From the NCBI GenBank assembly GCA_910583605.1, contig CAJTXN010000007.1, positions 1-64,000 on the forward strand: a DNA stretch of 64,000 nt. The letters run 5' to 3'. The notes under the pieces are model-generated. The model saw nothing but the letters and a program-made list of their open reading frames with translations. It did not search any database and was not told the DNA's origin. The stretch's first letter is position 1. Each line of letters opens with the position of its first letter. Positions 7,773 to 16,379 of the stretch are shown piece by piece. This stretch comes from an uncultured Lachnospiraceae bacterium (GTDB taxonomy: Bacteria > Bacillota > Clostridia > Lachnospirales > Lachnospiraceae). Position numbers and translations under genes: made by a program.

Positions 7773-8834
7773 ATGCCAAAGATAATGGAAATTATCGAAA
7801 AGGAAACCAAAGGCAAAAGTTATCATACTTACAAATATAGTTATGATTCTATTGGCTTGCCTTCAATTGATTATGATGATGACCCGAACAAAATAATGAA
7901 GTGGAAAGATTCTGGTGAAACAAGTTCGCCGAAGAAGGCGATAAATTTAAAACCGCTTGCAGACCAATTACAAGAAGTAGGAGAAAAGCCACTACTTAAA
8001 TATTTTCTTGATGGCTCCCGTCACGTTTTTAAAGTTGATGATATTGCTTATAACAAACAAGTTTTCCCCGTTGTGGCTGGTCAAATTGGAATTGGTTGCT
8101 GCAAACGTGAACATAAGCGTATACAAAAAGAGCGATTTTATTGCGAGTTAGTATTGGCACTTCCTGACAAAGCCAATGCTGATGGTTGGGATGATACAGC
8201 ATATTTTGCATCAAAGGTCGCAAAATTAAACGAAAGCGAAGAACTTAAGCGATTAGGCTTAAAATTTTCTGCTATTCTTCCATATTCGACTTCGAAAGCT
8301 GGTTCTGTTGATGTAAAACTTGATAATTTAGCTGTAGCAACCATTCAAGATTATATGATAGAAGCCGAGAAACGAATGGTAGCAGAGCTTGTTAAAGATA
8401 AACGATTAGGACAAGATACTTATTTACTTAAAGACGGTTCTCTTGAATACAAGGTAATGAAATCTGGTAGTGAAGATTTGAGGACTTTACAAAAAATCAA
8501 ACACAATTACAGTTGGGTAATAGGTGTATCAAAATCATTTAATCCTGAGAGTTGTCTTGACCATACTGGAAAACCTAACTCCAACTATATTGCAGATTTA
8601 CCTGTTTTCCATAGGACACCAGTTGCAAGATACGAAAACAGAGAATTTTTAGGCGACGTTCAATTTGGAGTTTGGTATATAAGGTTGCGTAACAAGAAAC
8701 GAACACAAACTCCATTTGACGGTGTTGTAAAAGTCGAAAAAATAATGATGGATGAGGAAATTGATAATGGTATAGATAGTGACGTAATTGATTTGATATC
8801 TGCTAACATTATCAATGAAAGATACTATAAATAA
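7773..8834 (+). CDS. NurA-like nuclease domain protein
   Basis: 353 residues, ATG behind AGCAAGGAGGGATATAGT, which lies inside the end of the AbiEii remnant. A DGSR motif (Asp about residue 80) follows a short strand and precedes a VDDIAYN segment. This is the arrangement of the first metal-binding motif of NurA 5'-3' nucleases. The C-terminal block DLPVFHRTPVARYE then VWYIRLR resembles the NurA C-terminal motif. NurA normally works with the HerA translocase in end resection or phage defence, but no HerA is here. The gene overlaps the next by 20 bp. The family call rests on motif recognition only. Confidence 0.55.
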   Translation: MPKIMEIIEKETKGKSYHTYKYSYDSIGLPSIDYDDDPNKIMKWKDSGETSSPKKAINLKPLADQLQEVGEKPLLKYFLDGSRHVFKVDDIAYNKQVFPVVAGQIGIGCCKREHKRIQKERFYCELVLALPDKANADGWDDTAYFASKVAKLNESEELKRLGLKFSAILPYSTSKAGSVDVKLDNLAVATIQDYMIEAEKRMVAELVKDKRLGQDTYLLKDGSLEYKVMKSGSEDLRTLQKIKHNYSWVIGVSKSFNPESCLDHTGKPNSNYIADLPVFHRTPVARYENREFLGDVQFGVWYIRLRNKKRTQTPFDGVVKVEKIMMDEEIDNGIDSDVIDLISANIINERYYK

Positions 8835-9810
8835 TTTGCGTGATTCCTATAACGACAGAGCATATATACGAAAAGCAATTTCTATTTATAAGGAAATAAT
8901 CGACAAATTAAAAGATGATGCCGAAAAAACAGAACTTTATTTGAGATTAGAAGAAGCGCATTGTTTAAATTATTACACTGCTTCTAAAGAGGATATTTTA
9001 AAATTAGATGATTATGTTCGTCCTTTATACGAAAAGACACATAAACCGTCAAAGCGTAAACGTGTCGTTGATTTTAACCAAGGCATTGATTCCCGCTTAA
9101 TTACTGAAGCCAATATGACAAAATTAGCAGAAGTAAATATTTATCCATTACGAATCGCTTTTGACCATTGGAAATTGAAAGATATATATGAGGAATCTAT
9201 TAGAACAGCAGTAAAAAGCGGAATTAAAAATCTTTCGAACTATCTTTTATATAACTTTGAAGATGAGCCTGAAGAATTGTACTATCGTTTGAAAATGAAT
9301 GTAGATTTGTGCGAGGAATTAGGTGCGAGCATTTACTCGTTCCCGATGAAATACCATCCAATAAACGACAAAGAGTTCTTTATGAACCGAGATTATATCG
9401 GTAAACATTGGAACAGAAAATTTATTCGTGCAGTGCAAGCGGTTCTTAATTCAACAAAAGGCAAAATTGGTAGAGGGGTGGATTTCTTTGAAGAAGCATT
9501 TGGTCGGAATGTTGATGAGTTTAGAAAAATACTTTGGATGCCCGAAACATTTATTATCTACAGACGAATTTACGATGCTGGTTTAAGAAAAAGACTTGCT
9601 GACCGATATAAAACCGTAACTGAACACGATTGTGACTTGGCAAACGAATGGTGGGATAAATTCTTATCGTTATCTCCAGAAAAATCAGAAAAGGCGAAAG
9701 AAATTATCGCTCTGAACAAATTCAAGCATGGTGAATACGAGTGCGAGGATGACGAGATAAATGTGGTTTTAGATTATTACAAAATCACTCGTAATGATAC
9801 CGAAAAATAA
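8815..9810 (+). CDS. Radical-SAM-like barrel protein lacking the cluster motif
   Basis: 331 residues from ATG 8815, inside the end of the NurA-like gene. Residues about 83-200 match the later strands of a radical-SAM barrel: VVDFNQGIDSRLI, then PLRIAFDHW, NYLLYNFEDEPEELYYRL and IYSFPMKYHPIND. These resemble rSAM proteins in which VDFNQGxDxRLL is conserved. The CxxxCxxC motif that holds the 4Fe-4S cluster is not present; the first 80 residues are helical (YIRKAISIYKEIIDKLKDDA). Either the N-terminal third was lost or the protein is a non-catalytic relative. Translation is probably coupled to the NurA-like gene. Confidence 0.6.
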   Translation: MKDTINNLRDSYNDRAYIRKAISIYKEIIDKLKDDAEKTELYLRLEEAHCLNYYTASKEDILKLDDYVRPLYEKTHKPSKRKRVVDFNQGIDSRLITEANMTKLAEVNIYPLRIAFDHWKLKDIYEESIRTAVKSGIKNLSNYLLYNFEDEPEELYYRLKMNVDLCEELGASIYSFPMKYHPINDKEFFMNRDYIGKHWNRKFIRAVQAVLNSTKGKIGRGVDFFEEAFGRNVDEFRKILWMPETFIIYRRIYDAGLRKRLADRYKTVTEHDCDLANEWWDKFLSLSPEKSEKAKEIIALNKFKHGEYECEDDEINVVLDYYKITRNDTEK

Positions 9811-9825
9811 CTTGTTAGAAAAATC

Positions 9826-9857
9826 GAGGTAGTAAAACGTTTTCCGTTTACTACCTC
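9826..9857 (+). terminator. Intrinsic terminator after the NurA-like operon
   Basis: Arms 9826-9839 and 9845-9857 pair over 13 bp with a single bulge, followed by a T-rich tail. Confidence 0.8.
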
Positions 9858-9868
9858 AGAATTTTATT

Positions 9869-10248
9869 TTATGCTGTAAATATCAGTTCTGAATTTACAA
9901 CTTCCGTTACACGATTACGGATACTATTCATACGCTGTATCCTCAGCATTTGATTTTTAGCCTTGAGCTTTTCGGTTACATTTTCCTTTTCAGCAAATTG
10001 CTTTACCAGCCGAAAAACATATTCTCTGCCTGCTCGTCAATGTCGGCAAGCTAACTGTTTAATTTGCAGGAAGTCAACAGAGAGGTATATAAAATCCTCT
10101 TGCAATTCCTGATATACTGCAAATGTCGCTGCCCCCCATATTCCGATTGGCTTATTTTCTTCGGGTGGCAATGTCAACAAGGGGAATAATAATCCACGAC
10201 TAATTCATACCACAAACCATTGTTTTCATCGTAAATGCACTTATCCAT
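9869..10248 (-). pseudogene. tnpV: Decayed TnpV-like transposon protein gene
   Basis: On the minus strand the frame opens MDKCIYDENNGLWYEL, continues in other frames with KRILYTSLLTSCKLN and LADIDEQAENMF, and closes RNRVTEVVNSELIF-TA-stop. This is the full order of a TnpV protein (about 120 residues), as carried by Clostridial transposons of the TnpX type. At least two frameshifts and an internal stop are present. An ATTTGGAGGATTA ribosome binding site precedes the start. It links the island to the serine-recombinase fragment at 4504-4963. Confidence 0.75.
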
Positions 10249-10313
10249 TATGTAATCCTCCAAATATATTGATTTTCCTACAATTTCAATCAATCTGGCT
10301 GATTACAAAACCG

Positions 10314-10349
10314 AAGGGAGAAGCTACTTCCTTATGTAGCCTCTCCCTT
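10314..10349. terminator. Hairpin with T-run at right edge of the island
   Basis: Outer arms 10314-10321 and 10342-10349 (8 bp) enclose a second stem GCTAC/GTAGC. A run of A and T bases follows on the plus strand. Confidence 0.7.
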
Positions 10350-10479
10350 GGAAAAATTTTTTGTTTTAAGTATCTGTCTGGCAGGTGAAATAATGCAAAA
10401 ATTTATTAGGATAAATTGACGGGATATTCAGAAAATAAAGTCATATAGCATATTTCAGTTGTGAATCGAACGAAATAAT

Positions 10480-10656
10480 TTATTTGTTATTATCCTTCTC
10501 GTAAGTATTATGTTTTTTATTTTTCTTCCCGTCAACAGGAAAGAATTTTTCAAAAACATCCAGAACAGTATCGCAGATAAACATCCAGAATTGAGCGAAA
10601 ATAATATATAAAATCATAATAACAGTAATTAATATACCGATTACAATGATATTCAT
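10480..10656 (-). CDS. Small single-span membrane protein
   Basis: 58 residues from ATG 10654-10656, chosen because AAAGGAGA lies nine bases upstream. One long hydrophobic helix (residues about 2-25, IIVIGILITVIMILYIIF) is followed by an amphipathic stretch and a charged tail ending NTYEKDNNK. There is no recognisable family. The gene is divergent from the csoR-copA operon, but nothing in the sequence shows that it is copper-regulated. Confidence 0.5.
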   Translation of the reverse strand: MNIIVIGILITVIMILYIIFAQFWMFICDTVLDVFEKFFPVDGKKNKKHNTYEKDNNK

Positions 10657-10780
10657 GATCAATGTCTCCTTTAAAACCAATATTTGGTCAGTATTCTCTC
10701 AAAAATTATAGCATTGTTCCTCTGGAAAGTCATTTCACATATCACCCTTCCAAATTAAAATTGCTGAAAAATGTTGAAAA

Positions 10781-10824
10781 AACAGGGAATCCGGGGGAAG
10801 ACCCGGAAATATGAATCCCTTGTT
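10781..10824 (-). terminator. Possible minus-strand hairpin terminator or attenuator
   Basis: A two-part stem (outer AGGGA/TCCCT, inner CCGGG/CCCGG) is followed on the minus strand by a T-rich run. It lies upstream of the small membrane protein gene and could attenuate it. Confidence 0.4.
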
Positions 10825-10873
10825 AAAAAGGTATGAATACAATATAAATACAATATTTCTTTTATTTTGCCGC

Positions 10874-10902
10874 TTGACAAATACCCTGCTGGGGTATACA
10901 AT
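10874..10902 (+). promoter_or_regulatory. Sigma-A promoter of csoR-copA
   Basis: A TTGACA box at 10874-10879 and a TACAAT box at 10897-10902 are separated by 17 bp. A CsoR-type box fills the spacer and touches the -10 element, so bound repressor would block RNA polymerase. Confidence 0.8.
10881..10897. promoter_or_regulatory. CsoR-type operator box 1
   Basis: ATACCC-N5-GGGTAT palindrome lying in the promoter spacer. GC-tract palindromes of this form are the known targets of Cu(I)-sensing CsoR tetramers. Confidence 0.8.
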
Positions 10903-10913
10903 CACTAATATGA

Positions 10914-10930
10914 ATACCCGGATGGGGTAT
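10914..10930. promoter_or_regulatory. CsoR-type operator box 2
   Basis: A second ATACCC-N5-GGGTAT palindrome. Its start is 33 bp (about three helical turns) from the start of box 1, on the same face of the helix and just past the expected transcription start. Confidence 0.8.
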
Positions 10931-10972
10931 TTATGAATGAAATGTATTACATTTGGAAAGGATAGCAATAGC

Positions 10973-11284
10973 ATGAATCAGAAAGAACATAATGATTGCT
11001 GCAGCAATAAAAAGAAAGAGCGGAAAGAAAAGGAATACAAAGACCTGATCAACCGTCTGAGCCGCATTGAAGGACAGGTGCGGGGAGTGAAAGGCATGGT
11101 AGAGAATGAAGCCTATTGTATAGATATACTGACACAGGTGGCAGCCATATCGGCCGCTTTGAACAGCTTTAATAAAGTACTGTTGGGAAACCATATCAGA
11201 ACCTGTGTTGCAGAGGATATTCGAAATGGAAACGATGAGGTTATTGATGAACTGGTATCGGCATTACAAAAATTGATGCGGTAA
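10973..11284 (+). CDS. csoR: CsoR-family copper-sensing repressor
   Basis: 103 residues from ATG 10973, preceded by GGAAAGGATAG; an in-frame ATG at 10937 overlaps the operator region and has no ribosome binding site. The all-helical DUF156 fold is evident from RLSRIEGQVRGVKGMVE, and the Cu(I) ligands of CsoR are present: Cys in AYCIDIL and His and Cys in NHIRTC (H-x3-C). The N-terminus has a Cys-rich stretch (DCCSNKK). In this family apo-protein binds the operator and Cu(I) releases it. The gene leads the copA operon and has two operator boxes in front. Confidence 0.92.
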   Translation: MNQKEHNDCCSNKKKERKEKEYKDLINRLSRIEGQVRGVKGMVENEAYCIDILTQVAAISAALNSFNKVLLGNHIRTCVAEDIRNGNDEVIDELVSALQKLMR

Positions 11285-11334
11285 AAACGGGATTGCTATC
11301 CGATTCAATTGATTCAGAAAAGGAGGAGTCAGCA

Positions 11335-13893
11335 ATGAAAAAATATACGGTAACCGGTATGAGCTGTGCTGCCTGCAGTGCACATGTGGAAAAAGCAGTT
11401 TCCAAGGTTCCGGGTGTTACCTCGGTATCAGTCAGCTTACTGACCAATTCCATGGGAGTGGAAGGAGAGGCTTCACCGGAAGATGTCATTGAAGCGGTTA
11501 CGGCGGCCGGATATGGCGCAGGATTAAAAGATACGGAGCATGGAGAAGAACAGGCAGCGGAGCATACACCGGAGGAACTGGCAGATCATGAGACACCGCT
11601 CTTAAAGAGAAGATTTATTGCTTCCGTTTTATTTCTTCTGCCGCTGATGTATTTGTCCATGGGACATATGATGTGGAACTGGCCGCTGCCGTCCCGGCTG
11701 GCACATAACCATGTGGCAATAGGAGTGATTCAGTTATTGTTTACCGGTATTATAATGGTGATCAATCAGAAGTTTTTTATCAGCGGTTTCAAAGGACTGC
11801 TCAATCGTTCACCAAATATGGATACTCTGGTAGCTCTGGGAGCGGGAGCATCCTTTTTATATAGTACCTGGGCCTTATTTGCCATGACAGATGCACAGAT
11901 GAATGGGGATATGGATGGTGTCATGGAATATATGCATGAATTCTACTTTGAATCGGCGGCCATGATACTTGCGCTGATCACTCTTGGTAAAATGCTGGAG
12001 GCATATTCCAAAGGAAAAACCACGAACGCATTGAAAAGCCTGATGAAACTGGCGCCTCAGATGGCATCGGTGGAACGGGACGGAAAGGAAATATCCATAC
12101 CGGCAAAACAAGTAAGAAAGGGAGATATTTTTCTGGTCCGGCCGGGAGAAAGTATACCAGTAGACGGTATTATTTTAGAAGGACACAGCGCCGTGGATGA
12201 ATCCGCTCTGACAGGAGAAAGTATACCTGTTGACAAATCGGAAGGAGACAATATATCGGCAGCAACCATCAACCGGTCAGGATTTTTAAGATGTGAGGCC
12301 GTAAGAGTGGGGGAAGATACCACACTGTCACAGATCATTCAGATGGTCAGTGATGCTGCGGCAACCAAGGCGCCCATAGCCAAGGTGGCAGATAAGGTAT
12401 CCGGTATCTTTGTTCCTGCGGTTATCATTGTGGCGCTGTTCACGCTGGGTGCCTGGCTGGCGGCCGGATATGGTATCGGATTTGCGCTGGCGAGAAGTAT
12501 TTCGGTTCTGGTTATCAGCTGTCCGTGTGCTTTGGGGCTGGCAACACCGGTAGCCATAATGGTTGGAAACGGAGTAGGCGCCAAAAACGGTATTCTGTTT
12601 AAAAATGCTTCGGCATTGGAGGAAACCGGAAAGACAAAAGTAGTTGCACTGGATAAGACCGGTACCATTACCAGCGGAGAGCCGAAAGTTACGGATATTA
12701 TTCCGGCAGAGGGATTTACGGAAGAGGAACTGGTGAGAACGGCATATTCTCTGGAAATAAAAAGCGAGCATCCGTTGGCCGGGGCAATTCTTTCTTATGC
12801 GTCAGAACATGGACTGGAGTCGGAACCGGCAGAGGAATTCCAGGCGGTTGCCGGCAACGGACTGACCGGAACCGGCAACGGACAGAAACTGATAGCCGGA
12901 AGTATGACATTTTTATCCGGTTATTTTTCGAAAGGGAAACAGATATCGGAAGAAATCCGACGTCGGTCAGAACAACTGGCGGAAGAAGGAAAGACACCGT
13001 TATTTTTTGCCCGGAATGAAGAACTTCTGGGAATGATTGCCGTGGCAGATACCATCAAGGAGGACAGTCCGGAAGCCGTCCGGGAACTGCAGGCCATGGG
13101 AATTGAAGTGGTCATGCTTACCGGAGATAATCAGCGGACCGCGGAAGCCATCGGAAAACAGGTGGGTGTGGATCGGGTAATTGCCGGAGTATTGCCGGAC
13201 GGAAAGGAAGAAGTTATCCGCAGCCTGCAGACTCAGAGGGTTGCCATGGTGGGAGACGGAATTAATGATGCACCGGCGCTGACAAGGGCCGATGTGGGAA
13301 TCGCCATTGGAGCAGGTACCGATGTGGCAATCGATGCGGCCGACGTGGTGCTGATGAAAAGCAGTCTGATGGATGTACCGGCGGCCATTCGACTTAGCCG
13401 GCAGGTACTGAGAAACATACATCAAAATCTGTTCTGGGCGTTTTTCTATAATACAATCGGTATACCATTGGCGGCAGGAGTGTGGTATACTTTACTGGGC
13501 TGGAAACTGAATCCCATGTTTGGGGCGGCGGCCATGAGTTTATCCAGTTTCTGTGTCGTGACCAATGCGTTGCGGCTGAATTTTGCCGATATACGCGGGA
13601 GAAAAGGAAAACATGGAGGTTCTGCAGATGGAACCGGAAATTATAATTCAGAAAAAAATAGAAAAGAGGTAAAAGAGAATATGGAAAAGACAATGAAAAT
13701 TACAGGAATGATGTGCGGACATTGTGAGGCAAGAGTGAAAAAGTGTCTGGAGGCGCTTACAGAAGTAGATGAAGCAGTTGTAAGCCATGAAAAGGGGACT
13801 GCAGTTGTGCGGCTGAACGGGGATATTTCAGATGAAGTATTGAAAAAAGCCGTAGAAGAGCAGGATTATACAGTAGAGAGTATTGAATCATAA
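11335..13893 (+). CDS. copA: Copper-exporting P1B-type ATPase with N- and C-terminal HMA domains
   Basis: 852 residues from ATG 11335 (AAAAGGAGGAG upstream). An N-terminal heavy-metal domain holds GMSCAACSAHV (about residues 8-18). The membrane metal site is the SCPCALG motif near residue 397, the phosphorylated Asp is in DKTGTIT near 440, the P1B signature is SEHPLAG, and the hinge is GDGINDAP near 640. The protein pumps Cu(I) out of the cytoplasm. After the last helices a Gly/Lys-rich linker leads to a second HMA domain with GMMCGHCEARV (about 783-852), equivalent to a CopZ chaperone. It is co-transcribed with csoR 50 bp upstream. Confidence 0.95.
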   Translation: MKKYTVTGMSCAACSAHVEKAVSKVPGVTSVSVSLLTNSMGVEGEASPEDVIEAVTAAGYGAGLKDTEHGEEQAAEHTPEELADHETPLLKRRFIASVLFLLPLMYLSMGHMMWNWPLPSRLAHNHVAIGVIQLLFTGIIMVINQKFFISGFKGLLNRSPNMDTLVALGAGASFLYSTWALFAMTDAQMNGDMDGVMEYMHEFYFESAAMILALITLGKMLEAYSKGKTTNALKSLMKLAPQMASVERDGKEISIPAKQVRKGDIFLVRPGESIPVDGIILEGHSAVDESALTGESIPVDKSEGDNISAATINRSGFLRCEAVRVGEDTTLSQIIQMVSDAAATKAPIAKVADKVSGIFVPAVIIVALFTLGAWLAAGYGIGFALARSISVLVISCPCALGLATPVAIMVGNGVGAKNGILFKNASALEETGKTKVVALDKTGTITSGEPKVTDIIPAEGFTEEELVRTAYSLEIKSEHPLAGAILSYASEHGLESEPAEEFQAVAGNGLTGTGNGQKLIAGSMTFLSGYFSKGKQISEEIRRRSEQLAEEGKTPLFFARNEELLGMIAVADTIKEDSPEAVRELQAMGIEVVMLTGDNQRTAEAIGKQVGVDRVIAGVLPDGKEEVIRSLQTQRVAMVGDGINDAPALTRADVGIAIGAGTDVAIDAADVVLMKSSLMDVPAAIRLSRQVLRNIHQNLFWAFFYNTIGIPLAAGVWYTLLGWKLNPMFGAAAMSLSSFCVVTNALRLNFADIRGRKGKHGGSADGTGNYNSEKNRKEVKENMEKTMKITGMMCGHCEARVKKCLEALTEVDEAVVSHEKGTAVVRLNGDISDEVLKKAVEEQDYTVESIES
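13681..13893 (+). CDS. Possible internally initiated CopZ-like chaperone
   Basis: ATG 13681 is in frame with copA at about residue 783. It is preceded by AAAGAGGTAAAAGAGAAT, a plausible ribosome binding site 11 bases away. Initiation here would give a 70-residue free CopZ-like protein (MEKTMKITGMMCGHC to ESIES), the size of an independent copper chaperone. This is inference from the start-site context; the sequence only shows that it is possible. Confidence 0.35.
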   Translation: MEKTMKITGMMCGHCEARVKKCLEALTEVDEAVVSHEKGTAVVRLNGDISDEVLKKAVEEQDYTVESIES

Positions 13894-13993
13894 TATGGGC
13901 GGAATGTTTTTTATAGTTGGAACAATATAGAATACAAAGGTTTTTTAGGAAATATATATAGAGAAAATAGACCGGAAAGGTAAGAGAACTGCC

Positions 13994-16378
13994 ATGACAT
14001 TAAATGAATTGGAAATCGGTAAAAGTGCAGTTATAGTTTCCGTCGGAGGCGAAGGAGCATTGCGGCAGCATTTTCTGGATATGGGAGTGATACCCGGAAC
14101 AGAAGTGACAATGGTGAAGCTGGCTCCCATGGGCGATCCGATGGAATTGCGGATTCATGGTTATGAACTTACGCTGCGTTTGAATGATGCCAGGGAAATC
14201 GGAATCGAACCCGTCCGTGAAACGGAGAATAACCCGGAGCACGTGGAAGAGGCCGATGAAAAGTCTCAGGAGGATAAGGCGAAGTTTCATGTCTGTCATC
14301 CAGGGCTTGGAGAAGGCGGGATTTATCATACGGAATCCGACGGAACAGAACTACCGGCAGGAGAGACTCTGACTTTTGCGTTGGCGGGAAATCAAAACTG
14401 CGGGAAAACCACGTTGTTTAATCAGTTAACCGGATCCAATCAGCATGTGGGAAATTTCCCGGGGGTTACGGTTGACCGGAAGGACGGCGGAATCAAAGGA
14501 TTTGAGAATACGCTGGTGACGGATTTGCCGGGTATATATTCCATGTCCCCTTATACCAGTGAGGAACTTGTTACCAGACAATTTTTGCTGGAAGATAAAC
14601 CAAAGGGGATTATAAATATTGTGGATGCCACCAATATAGAGAGGAATCTGTATCTGACCATGCAGTTAATGGAACTGGATATTCCAATGGTGTTGGCGTT
14701 GAATATGATGGATGAGGTCAGGGAAAACGGTGGTTCCATCCGTGTCAATGAAATGGAAAATATGCTGGGGATTCCGGTAGTGCCTATATCGGCAGCAAAG
14801 AATGAAGGTATCGGTGAACTGACAGACCACGCGATTCATATAGCTCATTATCAGGAGAAACCGGGAAGAGTGGATTTCTGCCACCCGGAAGATCATGAGG
14901 GCGCCGTACACCGCTGTCTTCATGCCATCATGCATTTAATTGAAGACCATGCCGCGAGAGAAGGAATACCGGTGCGTTTTGCTGCCAGCAAACTGGCGGA
15001 AGGCGACATGATCATACTGGAACAGCTTCATCTGGACAGCAACGAAAAGGAAATGTTAGAGCATATCATAAAGCAGATGGAAGAGGAAAGAGGCATGGAC
15101 CAGGCGGCTGCCATGGCAGATATGCGCTTCCAATTTATCCGGGAGGTATGCAGGGATACGGTTGTGAAACCGAAGGAAAGTAAAGAGCATATCCGCAGTG
15201 TGAAGATTGACCGGATTCTTACCGGAAAATATACGGCGATTCCGGCTTTTTGCGGCATTATGGCGTTGGTGTTCTGGCTGACCTTCGGAGTAGTTGGAAC
15301 ATTTCTTTCCGATTTGTTGGAAATGGGAATTGGTGCATTGACCGATGTGGTAGATAAAGGTCTTACCGCATACCAAATTAACCCGGTGGTGCATTCCCTT
15401 GTTGTAGACGGAATTTTCAGCGGCGTGGGAAGTGTGTTAAGCTTTCTGCCGACGATTGTTACGCTGTTTTTCTTTCTATCCATATTGGAGGACAGCGGAT
15501 ATATGGCAAGAGTTGCCTTTGTAATGGATAAATTGTTGAGAAAGATTGGGCTGTCCGGCAGAAGTATCGTACCGATGCTGATTGGATTTGGCTGTACGGT
15601 TCCGGGCGTTATGGCAAGCCGGACGCTGCCTTCGGAACGGGACCGGAAGATGACGATATTACTGACTCCGTTTATGAGCTGTTCGGCGAAGCTTCCGATT
15701 TATGCATTTTTTACGGCAGCATTTTTCCCAAAATACGGAACGCTGGTTATGATTGGTTTATATTTTACCGGAATTCTGGTAGGAATTCTGTTTGCACTGA
15801 TGTTAAGAGGAACCATGTTCCGGGGAGAACCGGTACCCTTTGTTATGGAACTGCCGAATTACCGTATGCCGGGCGCTAAGAATGTCTGGCAGCTTTTGTG
15901 GGAGAAAGCCAAGGACTTTATTTCCCGGGCGTTTACCGTTATTTTTGTTGCCACCATTATCATATGGTTTTTACAGACCTTTGATATGAGATTCAATGTG
16001 GTATCGGATTCAAAAGACAGCCTGCTTGCCATGGCAGCGGGAGTGATTTCTCCGGTTTTTAAGCCGTTGGGCTTTGGAAACTGGAAAATATCCACTGCAT
16101 TGATTACCGGATTTATGGCAAAAGAGAGTGTGGTTTCTACGCTGATTGTTCTGGTGGGAGGTACAGGCGCGGCGCTGGCGGAGTTACTGACACCGCTGAC
16201 GGCAGTTACACTTCTGGTATTTACCCTGTTGTATACACCCTGCGTGGCAGCAATTACTTCGGTAAAACGGGAATTGGGAAGGAGATGGGCAATTGCCGTG
16301 GTCATTATTCAATGTGTGATTGCATGGATGATTGCCGGGCTGGTACATATAATTGGGATGTTGATAGGAATGGTGTGA
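13994..16378 (+). CDS. feoB: Ferrous iron transporter, FeoA-FeoB fusion
   Basis: 794 residues, ATG behind AAAGGTAAGAGAACTGCC. Residues 1-75 are a FeoA-type SH3-like domain (LNELEIGKSAVIVSV, LDMGVIPGTEV). A linker follows, then the FeoB G domain (about 125-285) with GNQNCGKTT as G1, DLPGIYS as G3 and NMMDE as G4. The membrane part carries the two gate motifs, including LIGFGCTVPGVMASRTLPSE. The protein imports Fe(II) across the cytoplasmic membrane. FeoA is usually separate in Proteobacteria; the fusion is common in Clostridia. A 53-codon partner gene follows after one base. Confidence 0.95.
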   Translation: MTLNELEIGKSAVIVSVGGEGALRQHFLDMGVIPGTEVTMVKLAPMGDPMELRIHGYELTLRLNDAREIGIEPVRETENNPEHVEEADEKSQEDKAKFHVCHPGLGEGGIYHTESDGTELPAGETLTFALAGNQNCGKTTLFNQLTGSNQHVGNFPGVTVDRKDGGIKGFENTLVTDLPGIYSMSPYTSEELVTRQFLLEDKPKGIINIVDATNIERNLYLTMQLMELDIPMVLALNMMDEVRENGGSIRVNEMENMLGIPVVPISAAKNEGIGELTDHAIHIAHYQEKPGRVDFCHPEDHEGAVHRCLHAIMHLIEDHAAREGIPVRFAASKLAEGDMIILEQLHLDSNEKEMLEHIIKQMEEERGMDQAAAMADMRFQFIREVCRDTVVKPKESKEHIRSVKIDRILTGKYTAIPAFCGIMALVFWLTFGVVGTFLSDLLEMGIGALTDVVDKGLTAYQINPVVHSLVVDGIFSGVGSVLSFLPTIVTLFFFLSILEDSGYMARVAFVMDKLLRKIGLSGRSIVPMLIGFGCTVPGVMASRTLPSERDRKMTILLTPFMSCSAKLPIYAFFTAAFFPKYGTLVMIGLYFTGILVGILFALMLRGTMFRGEPVPFVMELPNYRMPGAKNVWQLLWEKAKDFISRAFTVIFVATIIIWFLQTFDMRFNVVSDSKDSLLAMAAGVISPVFKPLGFGNWKISTALITGFMAKESVVSTLIVLVGGTGAALAELLTPLTAVTLLVFTLLYTPCVAAITSVKRELGRRWAIAVVIIQCVIAWMIAGLVHIIGMLIGMV

Positions 16379-16379
16379 T

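Noticed and set aside
7773..9810. Complete HerA-NurA defence or repair system
   Set aside because: No HerA-type ATPase is present anywhere in the window; only a NurA-like protein can be argued.
12328..12771. Long antisense open frame opposite copA
   Set aside because: It is a mirror of the high-GC coding strand of copA, with no ribosome binding site and no recognisable product. Similar shadows opposite feoB and hydA were rejected for the same reason.
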